A stretch of 62,499 bases of DNA from Planctomycetota bacterium. Its GTDB lineage: Bacteria > Planctomycetota > Planctomycetia > Pirellulales > Pirellulaceae. Positions 19,190 through 28,896 of the stretch are shown here, piece after piece (within the stretch, counting starts at the first letter, position 1; each line of letters starts with the position of its first letter). The notes under the pieces were generated by a model. The model had not been told where the DNA came from. It searched no databases and saw only the letters and a program-made list of their open reading frames with translations. The stretch is taken from assembly GCA_016872775.1 (NCBI GenBank), contig VGZA01000035.1, forward strand, positions 1-62,499, written 5' to 3'. The translations under genes were made by a program, and so were the position numbers.

Positions 19190-20512
19190 ATGGTCCCGAC
19201 GGGTCGAAATACAACGGACTTGCAATTCACCCGGCTCGCGGCGGCGCTACCGGGGCTGGACGAGCGGTTGGCCGGGGAGTGGCTCGGCGAACGGCTGGTC
19301 TACGGACCGGAACTCGATCCGCAAGCGATCCGTGTCGGCATCGCCAGCTCACGTATTCCCCGGCCTTGGCACGCCTGGCCGGAATGGTTCCAGCGGTTCA
19401 GGAATGCGCTGAATCGCCTGCGGCCAGGGGAAGTTCTATACGGCGTGGAGGGCACGAGCACGGCGATCTGGGTAGTTCGCGCCGCGCGGCTATTCCAGTT
19501 GCCGGCGATCCTGTTGCATATGCCTCGAAAACAGGAATCGGTCGCAATGTGGCAACGCCGAGTCAGTGCTTCGAACTGCAAGGAACCGTATCCGATTCTG
19601 GAGCTGTTTCTTTCCCCGGCTCTGTCGCGCGGCCTGCCGCCAAAACAGGAACTTGCAGCGATCGCTCCCCAGGATCGGGCGTTGGCGCTGGCAAGTTGTC
19701 GATTGGAGCTGATTTTTCAGAGACCGGGCGGCGCCTGGCAGGAGCTGATCCGGCTTGGCAAAGCCGATCCGCGGTTTCCGGGGACCGCCTTCGAGGAATG
19801 CCGCGCGCCGCTGCAACCGGCCCCGGCGCGCCTGCCCGACGTCGATTGCCCGCCGGCGGTCGCCGATGACCTGCTGTCGCGGATTGCGACGGTCGAAGCG
19901 GATCCGTCCCGCGAGCCGCTCTTGATCCACTGGACACGCGCGCCGATCGCTGCCTGGAACGGTGAAACGCGGGACGACTACGAAAACGGTCTGCTTCAGG
20001 GCACCGTCGCAGGGCCGCGCACCGCTTTCGATACGCTGCGGCGAATTCTCCTGGAAAAGACGATTCGCGGCTCGGGCCGCCTGCTACGTCACGGCAAACC
20101 GATGGTCTGTTTTACCGCGGCCCCGCTACGGTCCTATGCCGACTTGCGCATTTACCGCCCTCATCTCCGCCGTTTTGACTTTGAACCGTACGGGTTCTGT
20201 TTCCGCCAGCGGAAGTTGCAGGAGCTCGGAGCGCGCCCCGTGATCTACGGCGAACCGCCGCTGCTGGATCGACTGTCGCCGACCGATCTCCCCTATTTCC
20301 AGGTCGCGCGCGCGGGTCGCGACTGCTCGCTCGACTGGACGCTGGAACGGGAGTGGCGACTCGCAGGTGACCTCGACCTGCGCCGATTCACCGCCCAGGA
20401 GCTGTACCTCTTCGTCGATAGGCCGCAGGAAGCCGAACAGCTGCGTCGTGAATCGCCCTGGCCCGTGATCTGCTTGAACGACTTGCGTACGCAGGGCTGC
20501 TATTGGTTGTGA
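19190..20512 (+). CDS. Orphan protein with AbiGi-like C-terminal region
   Basis: A 440-residue cytoplasmic protein with no close neighbour on its strand. The first about 120 residues look like a small Rossmann-type domain (IRVGIASSRIP; GEVLYGVEGTSTAIWVVRAA; LPAILLHM). The C-terminal half starts with LLIHWTRAP, continues with AFDTLRRILLEKTIRGSG and MVCFTAAPLRSY, and includes PYGFCFRQRKLQELGARPVIYG and a late EREWRL. This order (H[FW]T, an Ile/Leu-rich helix, a short Cys-Phe-Thr strand, a G-x-x-F segment, P-V-x-Y, E-x-EWR) recalls AbiGi/DUF2971-type abortive-infection proteins. The resemblance is from memory of motif order, not from a search. No partner antitoxin gene is visible. Confidence 0.7.
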   Translation: MVPTGRNTTDLQFTRLAAALPGLDERLAGEWLGERLVYGPELDPQAIRVGIASSRIPRPWHAWPEWFQRFRNALNRLRPGEVLYGVEGTSTAIWVVRAARLFQLPAILLHMPRKQESVAMWQRRVSASNCKEPYPILELFLSPALSRGLPPKQELAAIAPQDRALALASCRLELIFQRPGGAWQELIRLGKADPRFPGTAFEECRAPLQPAPARLPDVDCPPAVADDLLSRIATVEADPSREPLLIHWTRAPIAAWNGETRDDYENGLLQGTVAGPRTAFDTLRRILLEKTIRGSGRLLRHGKPMVCFTAAPLRSYADLRIYRPHLRRFDFEPYGFCFRQRKLQELGARPVIYGEPPLLDRLSPTDLPYFQVARAGRDCSLDWTLEREWRLAGDLDLRRFTAQELYLFVDRPQEAEQLRRESPWPVICLNDLRTQGCYWL

Positions 20513-20587
20513 TTATCGTCTGGTGGTGGAACAACTATTCGTTCAATTCACCGCTTGGAACGACATCGAAGCGGGCGCCGGAGTATC

Positions 20588-21613
20588 TCAACGCGCGCGG
20601 CGCGTCCGTCGCGTCGGCGCTCCGCGTTCATCGGCAAGCCGGCTTTGCGCGTTCTGTTCAAAAATCGAAAATTCCGCCCAGACGGGCAAGTGATCCGAAA
20701 TGCGCACGGCCTGTTCCTTGGTCAGCTGGAACTCCTGTCGGAAGTCGAATACCCCGTGCCTGCCCGAGTATTCCGTCGTCGGAACATCGTTGAAGACAAT
20801 ATTGTCGTACTGCGCGGTTCGCGCGGTATTTGTCGGTTCGCCGCTGATCACGCAGACCATTCCCGGAATTTCGGCCAAATCACCGAAGTGCCGGTCATCG
20901 ACGTTGAAATCGCCCAAGAGGATCACGTCGTCCTCGTCGTGCCCATCATTGCGAACCGCACGGTAGACATTGTCGAGCACGTTAATTTCCCGAGTCAATG
21001 ACTGGGGGCTCGGATCGGTATGGATGTTCACCAGCGTGAATGTGAATGCGTCGTCGATCTGTGGCCCGCGAACTCGAAACTGCGCCACGAGCGGTTCGCG
21101 GTGCATCCAGTTCTCGGGATCCTCCATCGTATAGATCTGCGAACGATTGATCTCGACGCTCTCTCGATCAAAAACGAAAGCGTACTGTTCTTTGACATTC
21201 GTATGGCCCAATCGCGGCCCAATCGCAAAATCGTAACGCCCTCCCTGGGCGTTGATCCGCTCGACGAACTCCGGCATGAAATTCTCGTTCTGGGTGCGAA
21301 TCTCCTGGATGGCGACAATGTCGAAATTGCGGATGATGCGGGCCAACGTTTCCATCACCTCGTTGTGCCTGGATTTTTCCTCGCTAAACACCTGGATATT
21401 GAACGTGGCGATTCGGATCACGTCGCCCGGATGCTCGACCGTCGATCGTGCTGCTTGCGATTCGACGCCGCGCAATTGCGACCGTAATTCCGACGGCAAG
21501 GCCCGGGGTTTGATTTTCAGTTGGTCCAGACCGGAAATCCGGTAGTACTGCAGGAAGAAAAAACCGCAGATCACGGCCAGGGCCGCGCCAACGAATGTCT
21601 GAGGACGGAGCAC
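20588..21613 (-). CDS. Membrane-anchored endonuclease/exonuclease/phosphatase-family protein
   Basis: A 341-residue protein of the DNase I-like EEP superfamily, which hydrolyses phosphodiester or phosphate-ester bonds with a metal. The GTG start at 21613 was chosen because GGGAGGG sits five bases before it. An N-terminal helix (FVGAALAVICGFFFLQYY) should anchor it with the catalytic domain outside the cytoplasm. EEP motifs are visible in order: RIATFNIQVF, IVAIQEIR, VNIHTDP, ILLGDFNVDD and RISDHLPVWAEF, covering the catalytic Asn, Glu, Asp, Asn and His. The insertion TMEDPENWMHREPLVAQFRV is typical of secreted DNase-like members. Substrate (nucleic acid or phospholipid) unknown. Confidence 0.85.
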   Translation of the reverse strand: MLRPQTFVGAALAVICGFFFLQYYRISGLDQLKIKPRALPSELRSQLRGVESQAARSTVEHPGDVIRIATFNIQVFSEEKSRHNEVMETLARIIRNFDIVAIQEIRTQNENFMPEFVERINAQGGRYDFAIGPRLGHTNVKEQYAFVFDRESVEINRSQIYTMEDPENWMHREPLVAQFRVRGPQIDDAFTFTLVNIHTDPSPQSLTREINVLDNVYRAVRNDGHDEDDVILLGDFNVDDRHFGDLAEIPGMVCVISGEPTNTARTAQYDNIVFNDVPTTEYSGRHGVFDFRQEFQLTKEQAVRISDHLPVWAEFSIFEQNAQSRLADERGAPTRRTRRAR

Positions 21614-21618
21614 GGTGT

Positions 21619-21625
21619 CCCTCCC
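21619..21625 (-). promoter_or_regulatory. Ribosome binding site deciding the GTG start at 21613
   Basis: GGGAGGG on the minus strand, five bases upstream of the GTG. A longer in-frame reading back to a TTG at 21688 has no comparable site. Confidence 0.7.
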
Positions 21626-21778
21626 TGGAATCGCGCTTCGAAAGGTGGCTGATTTCGATGGTTGGGAAGGATAGCGAAGTTTCGCCAAAAGCCCAAGAGG
21701 AATTGGTGCGGACCGTGGTTGGCGGGTGCCTGAATTGCCGAAGCTGCCTGAATTATCAGGAATTGGCCGAATTCGTGT

Positions 21779-22318
21779 TCAGTGTAACGGCGCGGTGACC
21801 ACGCGGACAAACCGGCCACCACTGTCGTAAATCCGGTGTTTGCCGAATCGGCACCAGCTCAGATCGACCAGCAGGTGCAGCACCGTGCCGCGTAGACCAT
21901 CAAAGCTGGCAATCACCTGGCGATAAGGAAGCGGCTCGCGATGATAGAAGTCGACTCCCAATTCGGAAACGTTGCGGCCGATGACGAGCAGCTGGCCGTC
22001 ACAGATCGGATGCTGAACGGAATCGACCGGAGTGATCAGGAACGGTAAGGGGTAAGGTCGGCGTTTTTCCCTGCGACGATCCAGTTCGGGTCGACCTGGC
22101 AGGTGCGTGAGCAACAGTTGTTGGACGCAGCTCCGCAGTTCCTCGTCTGCGCTCGCCGATCGACCTGCGCGAAAATCGCGGGAAGGCGCGCCCAGAAAAT
22201 CATTGGCCGCAGGCATTGGCAGAAATCGTGGATCAGTTTCGGCAAGTTCCATGGTCGGTTCCGTGGTAGTCAACGCGCGCGTGAACCAAGGTCTGCCTTG
22301 CGGAGCGAAACCGGTCAT
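21779..22318 (-). CDS. PilZ-like domain protein
   Basis: A protein of about 179 residues. The C-terminal about 110 residues look like a PilZ c-di-GMP-binding domain: an arginine-rich start (RRREKRRPYP, where the RxxxR binding motif would be), a beta strand (LPFLITPVD), the D/NxSxxG-type loop NVSELGVDF, then PYRQVIASF and a final strand (RFVRVVTAP). The N-terminal third is polar and unstructured. Two starts are possible: the ATG at 22318 or the ATG at 22252; neither has a strong ribosome site. It sits upstream of the membrane EEP protein on the same strand, 165 bp apart. The PilZ call is by eye and moderately certain. Confidence 0.62.
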   Translation of the reverse strand: MTGFAPQGRPWFTRALTTTEPTMELAETDPRFLPMPAANDFLGAPSRDFRAGRSASADEELRSCVQQLLLTHLPGRPELDRRREKRRPYPLPFLITPVDSVQHPICDGQLLVIGRNVSELGVDFYHREPLPYRQVIASFDGLRGTVLHLLVDLSWCRFGKHRIYDSGGRFVRVVTAPLH

Positions 22319-22618
22319 TGGTCCGCAGCGGGCGATCGTGAGAAAGGCACGATGGGTGAAAAGCCAATGAAAAACTACGTTGGAATTCGGCGGTTGTCAA
22401 ACGGCGCAACTCCCCGCGACCCGGCCCTGACGAGGAGCCTGTTCCCTGCCGCGTAACTGCGGCAATCGGAATTGGCCGTCCGACCGTCAACGAGCGGACG
22501 ACGTGTACAGCTGCAACCGCGACTTTGACCACGACGGGATGCCGACGTATAGATAATGAGCCTCATTCAGTGACCGATCGCCACGGATGATCAAACCAAC
22601 GCAACTGCTTCCGAGTTC
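22319..22618. other. Divergent intergenic region, no gene
   Basis: About 300 bp between the PilZ-like gene (minus) and the coiled-coil gene (plus) must hold both promoters. I see no convincing ORF, repeat or strong hairpin in it. An AT-rich patch (TATAGATAATGAG, about 22549) could be part of a promoter for the coiled-coil gene. Confidence 0.5.
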
Positions 22619-23851
22619 ATGCCGCTCCAGGATTCGAAGACCGCCGATGAAACTCTATCCACCGTCCGTCCCGACGGTTGGGGTGCTTCGTTCGCGCAGA
22701 CGATCCAGCAGAAGCGGTCCCACTCGCTGGAACTGCTGACCAGCGAACGGGAACGAATCCGTCGCATGGAAGTGACGATTGCCGATCTGCTGACGAAGGT
22801 CGGCGAGGAAGTCAAACTGTCGGAATCGCAGCTGTTGTCAGAATTGGCGATCCGCGAGGAAGTGATTGCCGGACTGCAGCAGCAGATGGAGCAGCAGCAG
22901 GTTCAGTTTGATCGACTGATGGCGGAAGCGGTAGCCCTTTATCGGCCGTCGGCCGAAGTGGAAGAAGAGTTGCGTCGGGTGCGCGCAGCACTGACAGAAT
23001 CGACGCGGCAGCATGACGCCCAGACGGCGGCGTTGGAGGAACTGCGCACGCAACTCGGCGACGCGATGCGACGACCACCGGTTGTCCAACAGGACGAAAA
23101 GCTGTTGCGTGAACTGGAGGCGTTGCACGCCGAGCAGGCGCGGCTGGAGTCGTTGCTGGCCGAATCACAACAGGAGTCGCTGGAATCGCATGAGGATTCC
23201 ACGGAGGCGCTGCAGCAGCTGCAAAAGCGCTACGACCTGGTGTTGGGCGACCTGCGCGATCTAAAGGCGCGCAATGCGGAACTGGAGCGGAAGCTGGCGG
23301 CGAAATCGTCATCGGTCACAAGTTCCGTATCGAGCCCGTCGTTGCCCACGGGCAACGACTGGGCGTCGCAGAAACAGCGGTTGCTCGCGCAGCTGGAAGC
23401 GGAGAGTACGGTCACCGACGCCGACCGCAAAGAAGAACGGTTGCGGATCGGGGAGGTGATCCGCGCGACAGATGAACTCGTTGCCGACAAGGACGCGGAA
23501 ATCGCCAGCTTGCGGCAGTTGCTGCAGGAACAGTCGTCCAAGATTGGCGAGGTGGCTGTAGGCGCCTCCGCGATCGCCGGCCTGCTCGACCACGACGAAC
23601 TGATTCGGCGGGAACGCGAGCTGCTGAAGAAGCTGGAATCCGACTGGCGTGAAAAGCTGCGCCAGGCGGAGGTCGATCTGTCGATGGAACGGGCGAAGAT
23701 CGCGAGGGAGCGCGCTCTGCTGGACGAGCGGATTCAGCAACTCGAGTCGGAACGAGCCAAATCGTCCGATGGTGACGACAAGAAAGGCGGTAACAAAGCC
23801 GGCCGCGGCCGCTGGATGACGCGCCTGGGGCTCTCCGACAAGGATAAATAA
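22619..23851 (+). CDS. Long coiled-coil protein of unknown function
   Basis: A 410-residue, highly charged protein, almost entirely heptad-like Glu/Gln/Leu/Arg sequence. The coiled coil runs about residues 30-230 (SLELLTSERERIRRMEVTIA; LLSELAIREEVIAGLQQQME), breaks at a Ser-rich stretch (SSSVTSSVSSPSLP), and resumes until about residue 380 (ERELLKKLESDWREKLRQAE). The tail is basic and ends RGRWMTRLGLSDKDK. There is no signal peptide, membrane helix or enzymatic motif. Proteins of this build are common in planctomycetes and may have structural or scaffolding roles, but nothing here fixes a function. The next gene is convergent and ends 22 bp away. Confidence 0.8.
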   Translation: MPLQDSKTADETLSTVRPDGWGASFAQTIQQKRSHSLELLTSERERIRRMEVTIADLLTKVGEEVKLSESQLLSELAIREEVIAGLQQQMEQQQVQFDRLMAEAVALYRPSAEVEEELRRVRAALTESTRQHDAQTAALEELRTQLGDAMRRPPVVQQDEKLLRELEALHAEQARLESLLAESQQESLESHEDSTEALQQLQKRYDLVLGDLRDLKARNAELERKLAAKSSSVTSSVSSPSLPTGNDWASQKQRLLAQLEAESTVTDADRKEERLRIGEVIRATDELVADKDAEIASLRQLLQEQSSKIGEVAVGASAIAGLLDHDELIRRERELLKKLESDWREKLRQAEVDLSMERAKIARERALLDERIQQLESERAKSSDGDDKKGGNKAGRGRWMTRLGLSDKDK

Positions 23852-23872
23852 CTCGAGCGGCGGTGTTCGCGT

Positions 23873-25291
23873 TCAGTCCCACCACCAGCGAGTCGTCGAC
23901 AAGAGTTGCTGGGCCGATTCCCGCGCGACCTGGTTGCGTTGATTGTCGACGCGCATGTGGCTGGGCAACAGCGCTTCCTGTGCTCGAATCTGAACCCCGC
24001 CGCCGATCGGTGTCGTCAGCAGGTTACCCTTCCAGATCACGTTGACGGCCGATTCGACCTGTCGAGGCGCTTCGAGCAGTTCGACGGGGAACTTCGCTTC
24101 GTCGCCGAACACCGACATCTGCCAGCCGGCCTTGGCGTGGAAATCGTACTGTTGGATGTAGGCGGCGGCGATCGACATGTCGATCAAGTTTTTCAGTTGA
24201 CCGTACACCGGAGTTCGGGCCGCCAGCTGCGGGTAACGTTCGGTGAATTCCGCCACGAACGCCTGGCTGGCAGGGTTGATTTCTCCCGAATTGGCGCGTT
24301 GGCCATTGGCCGCCACCCGTTCGTTTTCGCCAATCAACTTGACGCCATCGCCGACCATCTCCATCGCAAGCCCGTCGTCACTCGCCACGATGCACTCGTA
24401 GTTGGGCACGAAATACCAACGTTCCATCGCGTTGCGGGCGATCTGCTGGGGATTGGCCCGCGCGATGTAACTTTCGATTTTCGCCGCCGGTGCCTCCAAT
24501 CCGATTCCGATCAGTTTCATGCGATAATCGGCTTCGACCAGCACCTGGGCAAAATGTGTCTTGGGCGAGATGCCACGAATCGAGACATTCTGCATGCCCA
24601 GCGCCTTCTTCATGCCAGCGGCGATTTTTTTCGCGTCGGCCGGTTTCGCTCGGGGCGCCACCTGCGCATAGTATTTCTGCATGTTCGACAGACCCTCTTG
24701 GGTCGCATCGATCGAAACACTGATCAAATTGGCGCGGCTGGCCTGGGGTGCAAATACGCGAAGGGCAACGATGAGGTCTTGTAATTCAAGCACGCTGCGC
24801 CCAGATTCAATTCCGACAACACGCCCGGAAAGATCGCGCATGAAACCCTCGGCCGGCCCAGCAATCACGATGTCGTTGGTCTCGGGGAAGAAAAATACGT
24901 TGCGAATGCCGGTCAGTCCACCCAGATACTGCATCTCGTCAGGAATCGGCTGGCCTGCTTCGAGACATTCGGCGACCGCCGCCTCCAACCGGTTCAGCGA
25001 GATGTAACGCCGATCAACTTCGCGCGCCAGTTCGCTGTCCAGAAACTGACGCGTTGCCGCGATTCGCTCCCGCGTCAACCGGCCGTTCGGATCGCGCAGC
25101 AACTTCATCTTGAAGACACCGCTGGGATCGACTTCGACACCCGCGACCATTTGGCCGCCGCCCTGGTTTTGCCCACCCTGGTTTCCACCTCCACCACCGC
25201 CACCAACACCGCCGCCCCCCTGGGCCAATACAGCAGCTGGCAAGAAGAACAGTCCAAGCAATGCGATGCGCACGGAACGCCAGATGAACAT
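23873..25291 (-). CDS. Glycine-rich secreted planctomycete protein (possibly DUF1598)
   Basis: A 472-residue exported protein. The ATG at 25291 with TAGGTG upstream gives the signal MFIWRSVRIALLGLFFLPAA ending VLAQ. A Gly/Gln-rich low-complexity stretch of about 25 residues follows, then a folded part starting VAGVEVDPSGVFKMKLLRDP. Repeated motifs in the body include IVIAGPAEGF, TQEGLSNMQKYYAQVAP and FAQVLVEADYRMKLIGIGLE. The block ARNAMERWYFVPNYECIVAS and the late YDFHAKAGWQMSVFGD are typical of a planctomycete-only family that I believe includes DUF1598, but I cannot confirm the number. Function unknown. It does not appear to be in an operon. Confidence 0.78.
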   Translation of the reverse strand: MFIWRSVRIALLGLFFLPAAVLAQGGGGVGGGGGGGNQGGQNQGGGQMVAGVEVDPSGVFKMKLLRDPNGRLTRERIAATRQFLDSELAREVDRRYISLNRLEAAVAECLEAGQPIPDEMQYLGGLTGIRNVFFFPETNDIVIAGPAEGFMRDLSGRVVGIESGRSVLELQDLIVALRVFAPQASRANLISVSIDATQEGLSNMQKYYAQVAPRAKPADAKKIAAGMKKALGMQNVSIRGISPKTHFAQVLVEADYRMKLIGIGLEAPAAKIESYIARANPQQIARNAMERWYFVPNYECIVASDDGLAMEMVGDGVKLIGENERVAANGQRANSGEINPASQAFVAEFTERYPQLAARTPVYGQLKNLIDMSIAAAYIQQYDFHAKAGWQMSVFGDEAKFPVELLEAPRQVESAVNVIWKGNLLTTPIGGGVQIRAQEALLPSHMRVDNQRNQVARESAQQLLSTTRWWWD

Positions 25292-25501
25292 GGGTTGCAC
25301 CTAAAAATGATCCAGAATTACCGGAGTTTTGAAACCTCACGCCGCCATCACGTGGCCCGAACATGATCGAGGCAGCACCATTCCAATCCGCCAGTTTAAT
25401 TGCCGAATGGGCAAAATGCAAAGTTTGTGACTGCAATAAAATCGGTAAAATAGGCAAGATGCAGCGGCTTGCTACGGGGGATTCGCCCGATTCGCCCCTG
25501 C

Positions 25502-26596
25502 TCAGAACGCCTCCACCGGGTTTCTCCGGTAGGCGAGCGGAAAATCGACCCGTTTTCCTTGCCGATGAGAGTCGAAAACGGCACAGATCATCTCGACGGT
25601 AACCCGTCCTTCATAGGCACTGCATTCCGGGTCCCGGTCCATTTCGATCGCGGCCAGCAAGTCTTCAACGATGGCAATGTTGCCCGCTAGTGCCTCATCT
25701 TGAATCGTTTCCGGTCGGGCGACCCCGGCTGACGAGATCGGCTGCCATGCGGCATTGGATCGGCCTGGCGACCAGGACGGGTCGGCCAGATAGAAGGCCC
25801 CAGGGAGGAATCCGGTGGCGATTTCGACGATCCCTTTGGTACCGAAAATCTGGATGCCGAACCGGCCGCCGGGGGCATTTTTTCGGCTGCCGAAATAGGC
25901 GGTCACGCCGTCGTCCAGTCCGAACATCGCGTTCACCTGGTCGCCGCAAAGTTGGCCGATCCCTTCGTTTCCTGACTTCACATGTTCCCGGCGGGCGGAT
26001 TGGCCCGCTTGCAGAACTTGGGCCGCGCACCATTGGGGCGCGCCGCCGAAAAAGTGGATCAGGTTCATGATGTGGCTGCCGAGCACCCACAGGTCTTCGG
26101 CGCCACCCCGGGCATCCTCTTTGCCCCGTCCGCGAATCTCCAGAATCTCGCCCAATTGGCCGCCCTGAATCAGTTCACGGATGACTTGAAGTTTCGGGCT
26201 GTAGCGCGTCTGGTGGGCAAGCGCCAGTTTGACGCGTCGTTTTTCGAGAGCAGCGATGATGGTGTCGGCTTCCTCGGGTGTACGACAAAACGGCTTCTCC
26301 ATGAAGATATGGATGCCCCTTTCGGCGGTGGCGACCGCCATCGCCAGATGTTCGTCGATCCAACGAGGTCCGATACCGACGATCTGCGGTTTCGTCTGGT
26401 CGAGCATTTCGCGGTAGTCGGCGAAGGCGCGGGGCGCTTTGAGCCGCGCCGCGGCCTGGGACCGGCCAGCGTCGTCGGCGTCGGCAACACCGACAATCTC
26501 GCAGCGGTCGGCGAAGCGTTCCCATACCGTATCGATTCCATGGCCGTAGTTACCGCGTCCCGTGTGACCAATGACCGCAACTCGATATTTTCCCAT
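25502..26596 (-). CDS. Gfo/Idh/MocA-family oxidoreductase
   Basis: A 364-residue dehydrogenase with a Rossmann start (YRVAVIGHTGRGNYGHGID), an EIVGVADADD strand end and the intact catalytic-lysine motif EKP (HIFMEKPFCRTPEEA). The C-terminal half has LALAHQTRYSPKLQVI and IMNLIHFFGGAP, typical of the family. The ATG at 26596 is preceded by AGAGG. It lacks an export signal. It diverges from a DUF1080 gene; DUF1080 proteins are now linked to 3-keto-sugar cleavage, and Gfo/Idh enzymes make or reduce 3-keto sugars, so a joint role in sugar 3-oxidation is a reasonable inference. Substrate unproven. Confidence 0.87.
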   Translation of the reverse strand: MGKYRVAVIGHTGRGNYGHGIDTVWERFADRCEIVGVADADDAGRSQAAARLKAPRAFADYREMLDQTKPQIVGIGPRWIDEHLAMAVATAERGIHIFMEKPFCRTPEEADTIIAALEKRRVKLALAHQTRYSPKLQVIRELIQGGQLGEILEIRGRGKEDARGGAEDLWVLGSHIMNLIHFFGGAPQWCAAQVLQAGQSARREHVKSGNEGIGQLCGDQVNAMFGLDDGVTAYFGSRKNAPGGRFGIQIFGTKGIVEIATGFLPGAFYLADPSWSPGRSNAAWQPISSAGVARPETIQDEALAGNIAIVEDLLAAIEMDRDPECSAYEGRVTVEMICAVFDSHRQGKRVDFPLAYRRNPVEAF

Positions 26597-26673
26597 CGTG
26601 GAGCCTCTCGTTACCTGCAAGACTTGAAATTCCATGCGTCGAACCGGAACGTGCGAAATTGTCGCATTTTGCC

Positions 26674-26732
26674 CGCCGGGTTGCAAATCGTCGGTTGCAA
26701 ATCGCCGGGTTGCAAATCGTCGGTTGAAAAGC
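26674..26732. repeat. Iterated 14-15-bp direct repeats between divergent genes
   Basis: The decamer TTGCAAATCG occurs three times (26681-26690, 26695-26704, 26710-26719) at 14- and 15-bp spacing, with a degenerate fourth unit after it (TCGGTTGAAAAGCG). Larger 29-bp units starting at 26674 and 26703 also match each other over most of their length. The array sits between the Gfo/Idh start and the DUF1080 start, where a regulator could bind repeatedly, but it may also be a simple tandem duplication. Confidence 0.7.
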
Positions 26733-26845
26733 GCGCGTTGTCCTCGATCGATTCCTGTAGCGGGATGGTTGTCAACGGCTCGTTCGACCGATTAGGATGT
26801 CGCCCGGTCGTTTTTTTTCAGAAAAAAGCTTGCGGAGAATCAACC

Positions 26846-27559
26846 ATGCGATCAGCACTGCGGATGGCCGCCTTGGCGCTCGTTTTTTGCGGAACAATAC
26901 TCCGCCTCGTTGACCCGCTCGGTGCGGCCGACGGCCTGAATGTGCCACCGGACGGATTTTCGGCCCTTTTTAACGGCAAAGATCTGACGGGCTGGAAAGG
27001 AATGATCGACATCAAGACGCGCATGAAATTAAGCGCGACGGAACTCGCCAAAGCCCAGCAGATCGCGGACGAAAAGATGCGGGCCCATTGGGGCGTTCGG
27101 GACGGCGTGCTGGTTTTCGACGGAAAAGGCGACAATCTCTGTTCGGCCAAAGATTATGCCAATTTCGAACTGTACGTCGATTGGAAAATTGAAAAAGGCG
27201 GGGATAGCGGGATCTACGTGCGCGGAACGCCCCAGATCCAGATCTGGGATCCGGACGATCCGGCCCAGCGCGCGAACGGCAACGAAAAGGGTTCGGGCAG
27301 CCTTTGGAACAACTCCAAACATCCTCGTTTTCCTGACCAGAAGGCGGACAAGCCGGTCGGCGAGTGGAACTCATTCCATATTCGCATGGTTGGCGAAAAA
27401 GTAACCGTGAAGCTCAACGGCAAAGTCGTCGTCAACGACGTGGTGTTGGAGAACTACTGGGAACGCGACAAGCCGGTTTACTCGACAGGTCCGATCGAGT
27501 TGCAGAACCATGGCAACACGCTCTACTTCCGCAATATCTACATTAAAGAGTTGCCCTGA
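26846..27559 (+). CDS. DUF1080 protein, secreted (3-keto-disaccharide hydrolase family)
   Basis: A 237-residue exported protein with a concanavalin-like beta-sandwich fold. The signal is MRSALRMAALALVFCGTILR, cleaved near LGAADG, and the ATG at 26846 follows GGAG. Family features are FSALFNGKDLTGWKG near the start, ANFELYVDWKIEKGGDSGIY, the aromatic WDPDDPAQ segment, and the end IELQNHGNTLYFRNIYIKEL. DUF1080 members are now named 3-keto-disaccharide hydrolases after characterised homologues that cleave 3-keto glycosides. The insertion IDIKTRMKLSATELAKAQQI is longer than in minimal members. It diverges from a Gfo/Idh dehydrogenase that could supply the keto group. Confidence 0.9.
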   Translation: MRSALRMAALALVFCGTILRLVDPLGAADGLNVPPDGFSALFNGKDLTGWKGMIDIKTRMKLSATELAKAQQIADEKMRAHWGVRDGVLVFDGKGDNLCSAKDYANFELYVDWKIEKGGDSGIYVRGTPQIQIWDPDDPAQRANGNEKGSGSLWNNSKHPRFPDQKADKPVGEWNSFHIRMVGEKVTVKLNGKVVVNDVVLENYWERDKPVYSTGPIELQNHGNTLYFRNIYIKELP

Positions 27560-27662
27560 TTTGCGTCCGCGACCGAACTTCGATCCCGTGGCCAGAAGGC
27601 CACCTCCACTCCCGACCCGGGACGAGACCCGATATACTTCGGAAACAGTTTCTGATTGTTAA

Positions 27663-28712
<1,050 letters not shown>

Positions 28713-28730
28713 CTCGAAACAAGTTTCGAG
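28713..28730 (+). terminator. Short hairpin directly after gap
   Basis: An 8-bp perfect stem (28713-28720 with 28723-28730) begins at the base after the gap stop, followed by the palindrome CTACGTAG. No T-run follows, so it is at best a weak or factor-dependent terminator. Confidence 0.3.
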
Positions 28731-28896
28731 CTACGTAGCGATTGGAACCATCGCCCCGGATTGGTTATGATCGGGGGGAACAAACCGGAATGCGACCCGT
28801 GGTGCTTTGACCGTACCGCGAGTCGCCCTCCTGCCCCGCCGATAACAGTCCTTCCGTCGACCATCGAGGCTCGCGACAATTCTCGTGACGTTCGCC

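Noticed and set aside
20588-21688. Longer EEP-protein reading from a TTG at 21688
   Set aside because: The GTG at 21613 has a strong GGGAGGG five bases before; the TTG has none.
27588-27603. Short hairpin after the DUF1080 gene
   Set aside because: Only a 6-bp stem without a T-run; chance palindromes of this size are common in GC-rich DNA.
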